Counted from the stretch's first letter, positions 52,434 through 61,621 are shown. The stretch is DNA of 64,000 nucleotides from Methylobacteriaceae bacterium (GCA_947444195.1 CANEZL010000002.1:124001-188000); one strand, 5' to 3'. The notes: generated by a model not told the origin, from the sequence alone. Program-made: numbers and translations.

Positions 52434-53360
52434 TCAATCGGTGCGCAGGTTGCGGAAGCCGTGGAGGTCCTCGTCGAGGGTCCTGACGAGGCTGCGGGCG
52501 ATGGCGACGAGGGCGGTGATCATCGGCGTCGAGGGCTCGCGGCGGGCGGCCACGAGGCCGATCGTGTGTTCGAGGTTCGGCGCGGTGATCGGGATCGCGC
52601 GCACGCCGTCCATGGGGCCGAGGGCGTCGACGAGGATCGCCGGCATCACGCTCGCCCAGCGCAGGGTGCGCACATGGGTCATCAGCACGATCATCGAGTT
52701 CGATTCGAGGGTCGCCGAGGGCTCGCCGCCGGCTGCCCGGATCTGCTGGTCGATGATCCGGCGGTTCTGCATGTTGGGCGTGAGCAGGCAGAGGGGGATG
52801 CGGCCGATCTCCGCCCAGGTCACCGAGGTGCGGTCGTCGTAGGGCCCGCCCGCGGCCGTGAGCAGGGTGTAGCGCTCGCGGTAGAGCGGCACGGCGATGA
52901 CGCGGCCGAGGGGCTCGTTGTCGAGATAGGTCAGGCCGGCATCGGCCTCGAGGTTCTCGATCAGGGAGAAGATGTCCGCCGAGGTCGTGGATTCCACCGT
53001 CAGCCGCACGTCCGGGTAGCGGGCCCGGTAGGGGGTGGTGAGGCTCGCCACCATCGGCAGGGCGGTGGGGATCGCGGCGATGCGCAGATGCCCGGTCAGG
53101 CCGCGGCGCAGCGCGCTCACGTCCTCGTGCATGGCGCGGGCATCGGCGACGATGCGGCGCGCCCATTCGAGCACGCGCTCGCCCTCCGGCGTGAAGCCCT
53201 GGAAGCGGGAGCCGCGCAGGACGAGCTGCACGCCGAAGCGGTTCTCGAGCTGCTTCACCCCCGCCGACAGGGTCTGCTGAGTCACGCCGCAAGCTTCCGC
53301 GGCGTGACCGAAATGCTGCTCGCGGGCCAGCGCGAGCAGGAAGTCGAGCTTGTCGATCAC
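52434..53360 (-). CDS. LysR-family regulator, probable formate dehydrogenase regulator
   Basis: A LysR regulator of 308 aa from a GTG at 53360. That start (M-I-D-K-L-D-F-L-L-A-L-A) aligns with LysR relatives and has GGAAG upstream; an ATG at 53387 would add 9 residues. HTH: H-F-G-H-A-A-E-A-C-G-V-T-Q-Q-T-L-S-A-G-V-K-Q-L-E. The effector domain contains P-T-A-L-P-M-V-A-S-L. In other bacteria fds operons are controlled by a linked LysR protein (FdsR); location after the fds genes and transporter fits that role, by inference. The 100-bp repeat separates it from the transporter gene. Confidence 0.85.
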   Translation of the reverse strand: MIDKLDFLLALAREQHFGHAAEACGVTQQTLSAGVKQLENRFGVQLVLRGSRFQGFTPEGERVLEWARRIVADARAMHEDVSALRRGLTGHLRIAAIPTALPMVASLTTPYRARYPDVRLTVESTTSADIFSLIENLEADAGLTYLDNEPLGRVIAVPLYRERYTLLTAAGGPYDDRTSVTWAEIGRIPLCLLTPNMQNRRIIDQQIRAAGGEPSATLESNSMIVLMTHVRTLRWASVMPAILVDALGPMDGVRAIPITAPNLEHTIGLVAARREPSTPMITALVAIARSLVRTLDEDLHGFRNLRTD

Positions 53361-53411
53361 GCCGGTCTTCCAGGCGGGCCGCCGCATCCGCGGGGCATCG
53401 CGCGGACGTTA

Positions 53412-53511
53412 GAGCACGCTGCGGAAAAGTGAAATCCGGTTTTCCGAAATCATCGTGCGATCAGAAGAAGATAGAGCGTGCTGCCGGTTCCGCGAGACGG
53501 CGGCACGCGCC
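53412..53511. repeat. 100-bp Rhizobiales-type palindromic repeat (copy B)
   Basis: Copy of the element at 39086-39185. Here CGGAAAA and TTTTCCG form a 7-bp stem around 11 bases, and a second half has GCGTGC/GCACGCG pairing. It lies between the LysR gene and the 3' end of the MFS transporter gene on the same strand. Confidence 0.8.
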
Positions 53512-53552
53512 GGAATGCGGCAGGCCCCGGTTCGGATCGTCCCGCACGCGCC

Positions 53553-55208
53553 TCAGCGGAACAGGATCAGGGCCTTCGAGAGGGTGATGCCGATGCCCCA
53601 GAGGATCGGCAGGCCGACGATCGCCCAGGCGACGAGGACGCCCGCCGAGAAGCCGCCGCGGCCGATGCCGAAGCCGCCGCCGACGGAGGCCGCGGTCGGC
53701 GGGACTCCGGCGCCGGGCACGCTCGCCGGATCCATGAACCAGTGCCGGGCGAGGGGCCGCACGGCGAGGTTGCACAGGAAGCCGAAGGCGAGGAAGCCCG
53801 CCAGGATGTACATGGTGCGCCCGTAGAGGTCGGCCCCCTGCACGCCGGCGGCGGCCTGCATCTCGCGGATCTTCGTCACCACGAAGGGCCCGACGATCCC
53901 CGCCGTCGACCAGGCCGTGAGCAGGCGCCCGTGGATGGCGCCGACGAACTGCGTTCCGAACACGTCCGCGAGATAGGCCGGGATCGTGGCGAAGCCCCCG
54001 CCATACATCGAGAGGATCACGCAGAAGATCGCCACGAACAGGGCCTGCGAGCCGATCGCGGCGGCCCAGGGCGCCGCGGCGTAGAGGGCGCAGCCGAGGG
54101 CGAAGAAGGTGGCGTAGGTGACCTTGCGGCCGAGCTTGTCCGACATCGAGGCCCAGAAGAAGCGGCCGAGGATGTTGAACAGGGACAGGAGACCGACGAA
54201 GCCGGCCGCGATCGCGGCCACCTGCGCCTTCTGCGCGCCGTCGAGAGCCCCGAGCGCGGTGCCCGGCTGTCCGATCAGCGCGCCGCCGAAGATCTCCTGC
54301 AGCATCGGCGAGGCCAGGGCGAGCACGCCGATGCCCGCCGAGACGTTGAGGCAGAGGACGAGCCAGAGCAGCCAGAATTGCGGGGTCCTGTGGGCGTCGC
54401 GCAGGTGCACGTGGCCGGAGGCGATCATCGCCTTGCCCGCATTCTTCGGGGCGAACCCGTCCGGGCGCCAGTCGGCAGGGGGCACCCGGTAGCCCAGGGC
54501 GCCCGCCGTCATGAACACGAGATAGCCGAGGCCCATCACCGCGAGCGTCTGCCAGACGCCCGCCGTGTCCGCCGTGCGGAAGGTCTTGATCAGGCTGTCG
54601 GCAAGGGGCGAGCCGATCATGGCGCCGCCGCCGAAGCCCATGATCGCCATGCCGGTGGCCATGCCCCGGCGGTCCGGGAACCATTTGATCAGCGTCGAGA
54701 CCGGGGAGATGTAGCCGAGGCCGAGCCCGATCCCGCCGATCAGGCCCATGCCGAGCCAGACGATCCAGAGCTGGTGGACGTAGACGCCGAGGGCCCCGAT
54801 CAGGAAGCCGCCGCTCCAGCACAGGGCCGCGACGAGACCGGCCTTGCGCGGTCCCGCCCGCTCGAGCCAACCGCCGAATAGGGCCGCCGAGAGACCGAGC
54901 ACCACGATGCCGATGGAGAAGACGGTGACGAGGTCGCTCACCCGCCAGTCGCAGGTAGTGGTGAACAGGACGGTCGCCACGCCCATCTCGGGGCAGGCGG
55001 CAGGCCCGGCCTGCCCGACCGAGAGGGCGCGGGACAGGGGAAGCCAGAAGACGGAGAGCCCGTAGGCCATGCCGATGCAGAGGTGGATGGCGAGTGCGGC
55101 GGGCGGGACGAGCCAGCGGTTGAAACCGGCTTTCGCGACGATGCGCTCCCGCGACAGGAAACCCGGTGCGCCATCCGGCGCGACCGCGCCGGCAATCCCG
55201 AGACTCAT
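53553..55208 (-). CDS. Oxalate/formate antiporter-family MFS transporter
   Basis: A 551-residue membrane protein with about 12 helices of the OFA (oxalate:formate antiporter) subfamily: W-L-V-P-P-A-A-L-A-I-H-L-C-I-G-M-A-Y-G near residue 32, E-R-A-G-P-R-K-A-G as motif A, P-V-S-T-L-I-K-W-F-P-D-R-R-G-M-A-T-G near 170 (typical of the family), and S-M-Y-G-G-G-F-A-T-I-P-A-Y. Extra C-terminal residues include a Gly-rich loop and one helix. Its position by fdsGBAD suggests uptake or exchange of formate or oxalate. Confidence 0.88.
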   Translation of the reverse strand: MSLGIAGAVAPDGAPGFLSRERIVAKAGFNRWLVPPAALAIHLCIGMAYGLSVFWLPLSRALSVGQAGPAACPEMGVATVLFTTTCDWRVSDLVTVFSIGIVVLGLSAALFGGWLERAGPRKAGLVAALCWSGGFLIGALGVYVHQLWIVWLGMGLIGGIGLGLGYISPVSTLIKWFPDRRGMATGMAIMGFGGGAMIGSPLADSLIKTFRTADTAGVWQTLAVMGLGYLVFMTAGALGYRVPPADWRPDGFAPKNAGKAMIASGHVHLRDAHRTPQFWLLWLVLCLNVSAGIGVLALASPMLQEIFGGALIGQPGTALGALDGAQKAQVAAIAAGFVGLLSLFNILGRFFWASMSDKLGRKVTYATFFALGCALYAAAPWAAAIGSQALFVAIFCVILSMYGGGFATIPAYLADVFGTQFVGAIHGRLLTAWSTAGIVGPFVVTKIREMQAAAGVQGADLYGRTMYILAGFLAFGFLCNLAVRPLARHWFMDPASVPGAGVPPTAASVGGGFGIGRGGFSAGVLVAWAIVGLPILWGIGITLSKALILFR

Positions 55209-55363
55209 GCTGATCTCCTCCGCGGCAGCCGCATCCCAGGCCGCGCACGAAGAACCGATTAGCAGTCCCGCCCCCCTCCGTCAGCAAACGACACGGTCCG
55301 GTCGGAAATTTAATCCGACGCAAACTGAAAGATATTTCGCGAATCCCTCGGACGAACGAGAAA

Positions 55364-55390
55364 GGCCCCGCCGGGGTGGCGGGGCCTCTC
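55364..55390 (-). terminator. Terminator of the fds operon
   Basis: Perfect 9-bp stem GGCCCCGCC (55364-55372) / GGCGGGGCC (55378-55386). On the minus strand the stem is followed by TTTCTC. It lies about 45 bases after the fdsD stop codon. Confidence 0.75.
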
Positions 55391-55429
55391 GCGAACATCA
55401 GTCCGAAGTCGATCGCGCGGGGGGCCGGG

Positions 55430-55723
55430 TCAGCCGGCGTCGCTCGCGCCCTCGCCCAGCTTGTGCGGATCGTGCGTGGCCGACCGCACCGGGCTCTGCG
55501 CCGTCGTCTCGCCGTGGCGCATCGCGCGCTGGACGAGGCCGTCGACCCGGGCGCCCTGCTCGGGCAGGGCGGCCTCGAGATGGGCGATCATCCTGGGCGT
55601 CCAGAAGGCCTTGATGTGCTTCTGGACCCCGGCGACCGCCTCCTCCTCCGGGTAGGACCGGAAGAAGGTGGCGATCTGGTTGGCCATGCGGACGAGCTTG
55701 TCCGCCTGCGTCGCGGCGCTCAT
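55430..55723 (-). CDS. fdsD: NAD-dependent formate dehydrogenase delta subunit
   Basis: Small subunit of the soluble Mo-dependent NAD formate dehydrogenase, possibly needed for maturation or stability. The product is 97 aa, beginning M-S-A-A-T-Q-A-D-K-L-V-R-M-A-N-Q-I-A-T-F-F. The K-L-V-R-M-A-N-Q-I and W-T-P-R-M-I-A-H-L blocks are typical. It starts 4 bases after fdsA and is last of fdsGBAD; a terminator follows. Confidence 0.93.
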   Translation of the reverse strand: MSAATQADKLVRMANQIATFFRSYPEEEAVAGVQKHIKAFWTPRMIAHLEAALPEQGARVDGLVQRAMRHGETTAQSPVRSATHDPHKLGEGASDAG

Positions 55724-55727
55724 CGGC

Positions 55728-58601
55728 CTACTCCGCCGCGTCCAGGGCGCTGCCCTGGGAATTGGCGATGCGGGTCAGGGAGAAGTCCTCCTCGTAGAAC
55801 TTCGCCTGCCAGTCCGAGGGCCGGTTGGTGCGCCGCACCTGCACCGCCGTCACCTTGTACTCGGGGCAGTTGGTGGCCCAGTCCGAGTAGTCGGTGGTGA
55901 TGACGTTGGCGCCGGTCTTGGCGTGGTGGAAGGTGGTGTAGACCACGCCCGGCTGCATGCGCTCCGAGATCTTGGCCTTCAGGGCGATGTCGCCGGAGCG
56001 GCTCTCCAGGGCGACGAGGTCGCCGTCCACGATGCCGCGCAGCTCCGCGTCGAAGGGGTGGATCTCCAGCACGTCCTCCTCGTGCCAGCGCGAATTGTGG
56101 GTGCGCCGGGTCTGCGCGCCGACATTGTACTGGGAGAGGATGCGGCCCGTGGTGAGGATGAGCGGGAATTTCGGCCCCGCGCGCTCCTCGGTGGCTACGA
56201 ACTCGGTGATCATGAACCGGCCGAGGCCGCGCACGAAGCGGTCCACGTGCATCATCGGGGTGCCCAGCGGCGCCTTCTCGTTGCAGGGCCACTGCACCGA
56301 GCCGAGTTCCTCCAGCTTGGCGTAGGACACGCCGGTGAAGCTCGGCGTCAGCGCCGCGATCTCGTCCATGATCTCGGACGGGTGGCTGTAGTTCATCGGG
56401 TAGCCGAGCGCGTTCGAGAGCAGCACCGTGCCCTCCCAGTCGCCGTAGCCGCCCATCGGGGGCATCACCTTGCGCACGCGGGAGATGCGACGCTCGGCGT
56501 TGGTGAAGGTGCCGTCCTTCTCCAGGAACGAGGCTCCGGGGAGGAAGACGTGGGCGTATTTCGCGGTCTCGTTCAGGAAGAGATCCTGGACGACGATGCA
56601 CTCCATCGCCATGAGGCCCGCGGTGACGTGGTGCGTGTCGGGGTCCGACTGGGCGATGTCCTCGCCCTGGATGTACATGCCCTTGAAGGTGCCCTCGACG
56701 GCCTCGTCGAGCATGTTGGTGATGCGCAGGCCCGGCGCGTTGTCGAGCTTGGCCCCCCAGAGCGACTCGAAGCTCTCGCGGGTGGCGTCGTCGGCGACGT
56801 GGCGGTAGCCCGGCAGCTCGTGCGGGAACGAGCCCATGTCGCAGGAGCCCTGCACGTTGTTCTGGCCGCGCAGCGGGTTCACGCCGGCGCCGAGCATGCC
56901 GATATTGCCGGTGGCCATGGCGATGTTGGCCATGCCCATCACCATGGTCGAGCCCTGGCTGTGCTCGGTCACGCCGAGGCCGTAATAGATGCCGGCAGCG
57001 CCCCCGGTGGCGTAGAGGCGGGCCGCCCCGCGCACCTGCTCGGGATCGAGCCCGGTGAACTGCTGCTGGTTCTCCGGCGCGTGGCGCTCGTCGGCGATGA
57101 AGCGGGCCCAGGACTCGAACTCGGCGAGATCGCAGCGCTCGCGCACATAGGCCTCGTCGACCAGCCCCTCGGTGACGATGACGTGCGCCAGCGAGTTGAT
57201 GAAGGCGACGTTGGAGCCGGGCTTCAGGGGCAGGTGGTAGTCGGCCTCGATGTGGGGCGACTTCACGAGGTCGATCTTGCGCGGATCGGCGACGATGAGC
57301 TTGGCGCCCGCGCGCAGGCGCTTCTTCATGCGCGAGCCGAAGACCGGGTGGCCGTCCGTCGGGTTGGCGCCGATGACGAGAATCACGTCGGAATGCGCCA
57401 CCGAGGCGAAGTCCTGGGTGCCCGCCGAAGTGCCGAGCGTCGACATCAGGCCGTAGCCGGTCGGCGAGTGGCAGACGCGGGCGCAGGTATCGACGTTGTT
57501 GTTGCCGAAGGCGGCGCGCACGAGCTTCTGGACGAGGTAGGCCTCCTCGTTGGTGCAGCGCGACGAGGTGATGCCGCCGACCGAATCCCGGCCGTACTGG
57601 GCCTGGATGCGCTTGAACTCGGAGGCCGCGCGGTCGATCGCCTCCTCCCAGGAGACCTCGCGCCAGGGATCCGTGATCTTCTCGCGGATCATCGGCTTGG
57701 TGATGCGGTCCTTGTGGGTGGCGTAGCCGTAGGCGAAGCGGCCCTTCACGCAGGAATGGCCGTCATTGGCCTTGCCGCCCTTGTAGGGCACCATGCGCAC
57801 CACGCGGTCGCCCTGCATCTCGGCCTTGAAGGCGCAGCCGACGCCGCAATAGGCGCAGGTCGTCACCTCCGCGTGCTCGGGCTGGCCGTATTCGTGGATC
57901 GACTTCTCCTGGAGCGTCGCGGTCGGGCAGGCCTGCACGCAGGCGCCGCAGGACACGCACTCGGACTCGAAAAAGTTCGTCGGGCCCGCCGCCACGCGCG
58001 AGTCGAATCCGCGGCCAGCGATCGTCAGCGCGAAGGTGCCCTGCACCTCCTCGCAGGCCCGGACGCAGCGGTTGCAGACGATGCACTTCGACGGGTCGTA
58101 GGTGAAGTAGGGGTTCGACTCGTCCTTCGGCAGGTAGCGCTCGGAGGACGGCCGGACGTGGTTGTCGCCCTCGTAGCCGTAGCGCACGTCGCGCAGGCCC
58201 ACGACGCCGGCCTGGGTCTGCAGCTCGCAGTCGCCGTTGGCCGCGCAGGTCAGGCAGTCGAGGGGGTGGTCGGAGATGTAGAGCTCCATCACGCCCTTGC
58301 GCAGGCGCGCGAGCTTGTCCGACTGGGTGTGCACCACCATGCCGTTCTCGGCGGGCGTGGTGCAGGAGGCGGGCGTGCCGCGCCGCCCCTCGATCTCCAC
58401 GAGGCAGAGGCGGCAGGAGCCGAACGGCTCCAGCGAGTCGGTGGCGCAGAGCTTCGGGATCTGCGTGCCCGCGTTCATCGCGGCCGCCATCACCGAGGTG
58501 CCGGCGGGCACCGTCACAGACATGCCGTCGATGGTGAGCGTCACCGTCTGCTCGTTGACGCGGATCGGCGTGCCGTAGTCGATTTCCTTGATCAGGCCCA
58601 T
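55728..58601 (-). CDS. fdsA: NAD-dependent formate dehydrogenase alpha (catalytic) subunit
   Basis: Oxidises formate to CO2 at a bis-MGD molybdenum (or tungsten) centre. 957 aa. [2Fe-2S] ligands C52, C63, C66, C80; His-Cys3 cluster H112, C116, C119, C125; two [4Fe-4S] sets at C173-C183 and C215-C225; the cluster next to the cofactor C249, C252, C256, C284. The catalytic residue is a Cys (C377, in V-C-H-S-P-T) followed by H378, so selenocysteine is not used. GAGGAGG precedes the ATG. Second-last gene in the fdsGBAD operon, equal to fdh2A of Methylobacterium. Confidence 0.97.
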   Translation of the reverse strand: MGLIKEIDYGTPIRVNEQTVTLTIDGMSVTVPAGTSVMAAAMNAGTQIPKLCATDSLEPFGSCRLCLVEIEGRRGTPASCTTPAENGMVVHTQSDKLARLRKGVMELYISDHPLDCLTCAANGDCELQTQAGVVGLRDVRYGYEGDNHVRPSSERYLPKDESNPYFTYDPSKCIVCNRCVRACEEVQGTFALTIAGRGFDSRVAAGPTNFFESECVSCGACVQACPTATLQEKSIHEYGQPEHAEVTTCAYCGVGCAFKAEMQGDRVVRMVPYKGGKANDGHSCVKGRFAYGYATHKDRITKPMIREKITDPWREVSWEEAIDRAASEFKRIQAQYGRDSVGGITSSRCTNEEAYLVQKLVRAAFGNNNVDTCARVCHSPTGYGLMSTLGTSAGTQDFASVAHSDVILVIGANPTDGHPVFGSRMKKRLRAGAKLIVADPRKIDLVKSPHIEADYHLPLKPGSNVAFINSLAHVIVTEGLVDEAYVRERCDLAEFESWARFIADERHAPENQQQFTGLDPEQVRGAARLYATGGAAGIYYGLGVTEHSQGSTMVMGMANIAMATGNIGMLGAGVNPLRGQNNVQGSCDMGSFPHELPGYRHVADDATRESFESLWGAKLDNAPGLRITNMLDEAVEGTFKGMYIQGEDIAQSDPDTHHVTAGLMAMECIVVQDLFLNETAKYAHVFLPGASFLEKDGTFTNAERRISRVRKVMPPMGGYGDWEGTVLLSNALGYPMNYSHPSEIMDEIAALTPSFTGVSYAKLEELGSVQWPCNEKAPLGTPMMHVDRFVRGLGRFMITEFVATEERAGPKFPLILTTGRILSQYNVGAQTRRTHNSRWHEEDVLEIHPFDAELRGIVDGDLVALESRSGDIALKAKISERMQPGVVYTTFHHAKTGANVITTDYSDWATNCPEYKVTAVQVRRTNRPSDWQAKFYEEDFSLTRIANSQGSALDAAE

Positions 58602-58611
58602 CGACGCCTCC

Positions 58612-60171
58612 TCACTCGGCCGCGACGGGGAGCGACCCCGCCGGCCTGAAATCCTCGGGGAAATGGGTGATCGCGCTCATCACGGGCATCGGGGTCAACC
58701 CGCCCATGGCGCAGAGCGACCCGTCGGTCATGACCTCGCAGAGATCCTCGACCAGCTTCAGGTTCGCCTCGGACCGGATGCCGGAGATCACCTTGTCCAT
58801 CGTCTCGACGCCGCGGGTCGCACCGATGCGGCAGGGGGTGCACTTGCCGCAGGACTCGGCGGCGCAGAACTCGAAGGCGAAGCGGGCCTGTTTCGCCATG
58901 TCGACGGTGTCGTCGAAGACCACGATGCCGCCATGGCCGACGAGGCCCTTCTTCGCCGCCATCGCCTCGTAGTCGAGGGGCGTGTCGAGGAGTTCGTCGG
59001 GGAAGTAGGCGCCGAGCGGGCCGCCGACCTGCACCGCGCGGACCGGACGGCCCGAGCGCGTGCCGCCCCCGAACTGCTCGATCACCTCGCGGATGGTGAT
59101 GCCGAAGGCGACCTCGATCAGGCCGCCTTGGGCGATGTTGCCGGCGAGCTGGATCGGCAAGGTGCCGAGCGAGCGGCCCATGCCGTAATCGGCGTAGGCC
59201 TTGGCGCCGTGCTCCAGGATCCAGGGCACGGCCGTGAAGGTCATCACGTTGTTGACGAGGGTTGGCTTGCCGAGGAAGCCCTTGAGCGCCGGGATCGGGG
59301 GCTTGGCCCGCACGATGCCGCGGCGGCCTTCCAGGCTCTCCAGCAGCGAGGTCTCCTCGCCGCAGATATAGGCGCCGGCGCCGAGCCGCACCTCGAGATG
59401 GAAGCTCTTGCCCGAGCCGAGGATGTTCTCGCCGAGCACGCCGGCCTTCACGCCGTTGGCGATGGCCTCCTTCAGCGTCTGATAAGCCTGCGGGTACTCC
59501 GAGCGCAGGTAGATGTAGCCGCGGGTCGCGCCGGTCGCGACGCCGGCGATGGTCATGCCCTCGATGAGGTTGAAGGGGTCGCCCTCCATCATCATCCGGT
59601 CGGCGAAGGTGCCGGAATCGCCCTCGTCGGCGTTGCAGACCACGTATTTCTGGTCGGCCTTCGCCAGCATCACCGTGTTCCACTTGATGCCGGCCGGGAA
59701 GCCCGCGCCGCCGCGGCCGCGCAGGCCGGAATCGCGCACCTGCGCCACGATGCCCTCGGCATCGAGCTTCAGCGCGGCTTCCAGCCCGCGATAGCCGCCA
59801 TGGGCCCGGTAATCCTCCACCGAGACCGGATCGACCACGCCGCAGCGGTGGAAGGTCAGGCGCTGCTGGCGGGCGAGGAAGGGGATCTTTTCGGGGTCGC
59901 CGAGGCGCAGGGGATGGTCGCCGCCGGTGGTCAGGCCGCCATCGAGCAGAGCGTCCACATCCTCGAGCTTGACCGGGCCGTAGGCGATCCGGCCCTCGGG
60001 CGTCTCGACCTCGACCATCGGCTCCAGCCAGAACAGGCCGCGGGAGCCGGTGCGCTTGACCGCCACATCGAGGCCGCGGCGCTCGGCCCCGGCGAAGAGG
60101 GCGCGGGCGACCTTGTTGGCGCCGAGCCCGAGGGCGACCGCGTCGCGCGGAACGGTGATCGTGACGCTCAC
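58612..60171 (-). CDS. fdsB: NAD-dependent formate dehydrogenase beta subunit (NuoF-like)
   Basis: Flavoprotein subunit passing electrons from the alpha subunit to NAD+. 519 aa. An N-terminal thioredoxin-like part precedes a NuoF core: NADH/FMN loop G-R-G-G-A-G-F-P-A-G at 152-161, N-A-D-E-G-D-S-G-T near 190, and a [4Fe-4S] site in E-S-C-G-K-C-T-P-C-R near 440. It starts with GTG at 60171, whose GTGA overlaps the fdsG stop. Ends 10 bases before fdsA. Confidence 0.95.
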   Translation of the reverse strand: MSVTITVPRDAVALGLGANKVARALFAGAERRGLDVAVKRTGSRGLFWLEPMVEVETPEGRIAYGPVKLEDVDALLDGGLTTGGDHPLRLGDPEKIPFLARQQRLTFHRCGVVDPVSVEDYRAHGGYRGLEAALKLDAEGIVAQVRDSGLRGRGGAGFPAGIKWNTVMLAKADQKYVVCNADEGDSGTFADRMMMEGDPFNLIEGMTIAGVATGATRGYIYLRSEYPQAYQTLKEAIANGVKAGVLGENILGSGKSFHLEVRLGAGAYICGEETSLLESLEGRRGIVRAKPPIPALKGFLGKPTLVNNVMTFTAVPWILEHGAKAYADYGMGRSLGTLPIQLAGNIAQGGLIEVAFGITIREVIEQFGGGTRSGRPVRAVQVGGPLGAYFPDELLDTPLDYEAMAAKKGLVGHGGIVVFDDTVDMAKQARFAFEFCAAESCGKCTPCRIGATRGVETMDKVISGIRSEANLKLVEDLCEVMTDGSLCAMGGLTPMPVMSAITHFPEDFRPAGSLPVAAE

Positions 60172-60641
60172 TGGCGCACCTCCGTCAGGGCGGCTTCGAG
60201 GGCGTCCGCCGTCAGGTGGGCGACCGGCTCGTCATCGATGAGGGCGGCCGGGCCGTTGGCGCAGAGGCCGAGGCAGTAGACCGGCTCCACGGTGCAGTTC
60301 CCGTCGGCGGTGGTGCCGTGCCACGCGATGCCGAGGCGCTTGAGGATGTCCGCATGCAGGCTGTCGCACCCCTGCGCCTGACAGGCCTCGGCCCGGCAGA
60401 GCTTCACCGTGTGGCGGCCGGCGGGATGGGCGCGGAAGTCGTGGTAGAAGGTGATGCAGCCGTGCACCTCGGCCCGCGACAGGTTGAGCGCGTCCGCGAT
60501 CAGCGGCACGGCCCCCGCATCCACGTAGCCGAATGTCTCCTGCAGGGCGTGCAGGATCGGCAGCGTCGCCCCTTCGAGATGCGTGTGCTCGGCGATGATC
60601 CCGGCGGCGCGCGGAGCGCTCCAGGGTTCGAAACGCGGCAT
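60168..60641 (-). CDS. fdsG: NAD-dependent formate dehydrogenase gamma subunit (NuoE-like)
   Basis: Small [2Fe-2S] subunit, 157 aa, of the FdsGBAD complex. NuoE-like ligands are visible in L-C-R-A-E-A-C and Y-C-L-G-L-C-A-N-G-P. The helical start L-P-I-L-H-A-L-Q-E-T-F-G-Y-V is typical. It is first gene of the operon; the upstream 300 bases hold a candidate regulatory dyad. Named fdh2C in Methylobacterium work. Confidence 0.95.
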   Translation of the reverse strand: MPRFEPWSAPRAAGIIAEHTHLEGATLPILHALQETFGYVDAGAVPLIADALNLSRAEVHGCITFYHDFRAHPAGRHTVKLCRAEACQAQGCDSLHADILKRLGIAWHGTTADGNCTVEPVYCLGLCANGPAALIDDEPVAHLTADALEAALTEVRQ

Positions 60642-60964
60642 CGTTCCCTACCCACATTGTTCCATTTCTAAGTGGGGAGTGGAACAGAAATGCAAACTGT
60701 ATTCAATCAAACGGTCCGGTCGTCTGACAAAGGATGGCTGTCGGGCTGTAACCCCATCCGTCGCACCGAACGCCGCAAACCCCTTGCGTGACGCGTCCCG
60801 ATACCCGGAACGGTCATTGTTTCGTAACGAAATTTTTGTCGAGCTTGGCCCTGGAGCGGCGTTCCGGGACAGAATGGACTTGCGTCATGCATTAAAATGC
60901 AGGGAGCCGCGCGCTCAGCGCATCGCGCGGCATCTTCTGCCGGCGCATTGCACGTGAGGCCGCC
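60642..60964. other. Promoter region of the fds operon
   Basis: About 320 bases between the GST stop and the fdsG start, clearly more AT-rich than the genes. A 13-base dyad is present at 60820-60832 (listed separately). No coding frame or terminator hairpin is convincing. Confidence 0.5.
60820..60832. promoter_or_regulatory. Candidate operator TTTCGTAACGAAA upstream of fds
   Basis: A perfect 6-base inverted repeat (TTTCGT / ACGAAA) around one central base, about 180 bases upstream of the fdsG start. It may bind the linked LysR protein or another regulator. The CGTAAC core has been associated with LysR sites at fds promoters elsewhere, as I recall, but this is not tested here. Confidence 0.35.
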
Positions 60965-61621
60965 CTAGAACTCCATGTCGAGTTCCTCGATCTCGTCCGG
61001 CTCGTAGGCGGCGGCCTCCGTCCACTCGGTCATCGGAGCCCAGCGCAGGACCGTGTCGCGGTAGGCGGCGGCGCGCGGCGGGAGCGTCACGTCGTAGGTG
61101 CGGAAGCGCGTGCAGACCGGCGCGTACATGGCGTCTGCCAGCGTCGGGCGGTGGCCGAAGAGGAAGGGGCCGTCGTAGCGGGCGAGGCAATCGTCGAAGA
61201 TGGTGACGATGCGCTCGATGTCGCCCCGGGCGCCGTTGAAGAGCCTGAAGTTCGGGTGGAAGGCCTTCAGGTTCATCGGCAGGGCCGAGCGCAGGTTGAC
61301 GAAGCCGCCATGCATCTCGCCCGCGATCGAGCGGCAATGGGCGCGGGCGGCCGGATCCTCGGGCAGGAGACCCGCCGCGGGGAAGCGCTCGGTGAGGTAC
61401 TCGGCGATCGCCAGGGTGTCCCAGACCACGATCCCGGCATGCCTGAGCCGCGGCACGAGGAAAGAGGGGGAGAGGTGGAGGAGTTCGGCCCGGCTCGCGG
61501 CGTCGTCGCCGGACAGGATCTCGGTCCGGAAATCGAGCCCCGCCATCCGGCAGATGAGCCAGCCGCGCAAGGACCAGGACGAGTAGTTACGGCTGGAGAT
61601 CGTGAGCGTTGTCTCGGTCAT
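60965..61621 (-). CDS. Glutathione S-transferase family protein
   Basis: A 218-residue soluble protein. N-terminal thioredoxin-like domain: I-S-S-R-N-Y-S-S-W-S-L-R-G-W-L, with F-L-V-P-R-L near 55 and W-D-T-L-A-I-A-E-Y-L (the Glu/Ser-like GSH-site region) near 68-77. C-terminal all-helical domain with F-L-F-G-H-R-P-T-L-A-D-A-M-Y, the conserved helix-6 capping motif. Reaction unknown. The ATG at 61621 is chosen; one three codons upstream is possible. Confidence 0.88.
   Translation of the reverse strand: MTETTLTISSRNYSSWSLRGWLICRMAGLDFRTEILSGDDAASRAELLHLSPSFLVPRLRHAGIVVWDTLAIAEYLTERFPAAGLLPEDPAARAHCRSIAGEMHGGFVNLRSALPMNLKAFHPNFRLFNGARGDIERIVTIFDDCLARYDGPFLFGHRPTLADAMYAPVCTRFRTYDVTLPPRAAAYRDTVLRWAPMTEWTEAAAYEPDEIEELDMEF

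Noticed and set aside
55668..58649. 993-codon plus-strand frame opposite fdsA
   Set aside because: Antisense shadow of fdsA. The fdsA product has all cluster and cofactor ligands, and the opposite frame is low-complexity.
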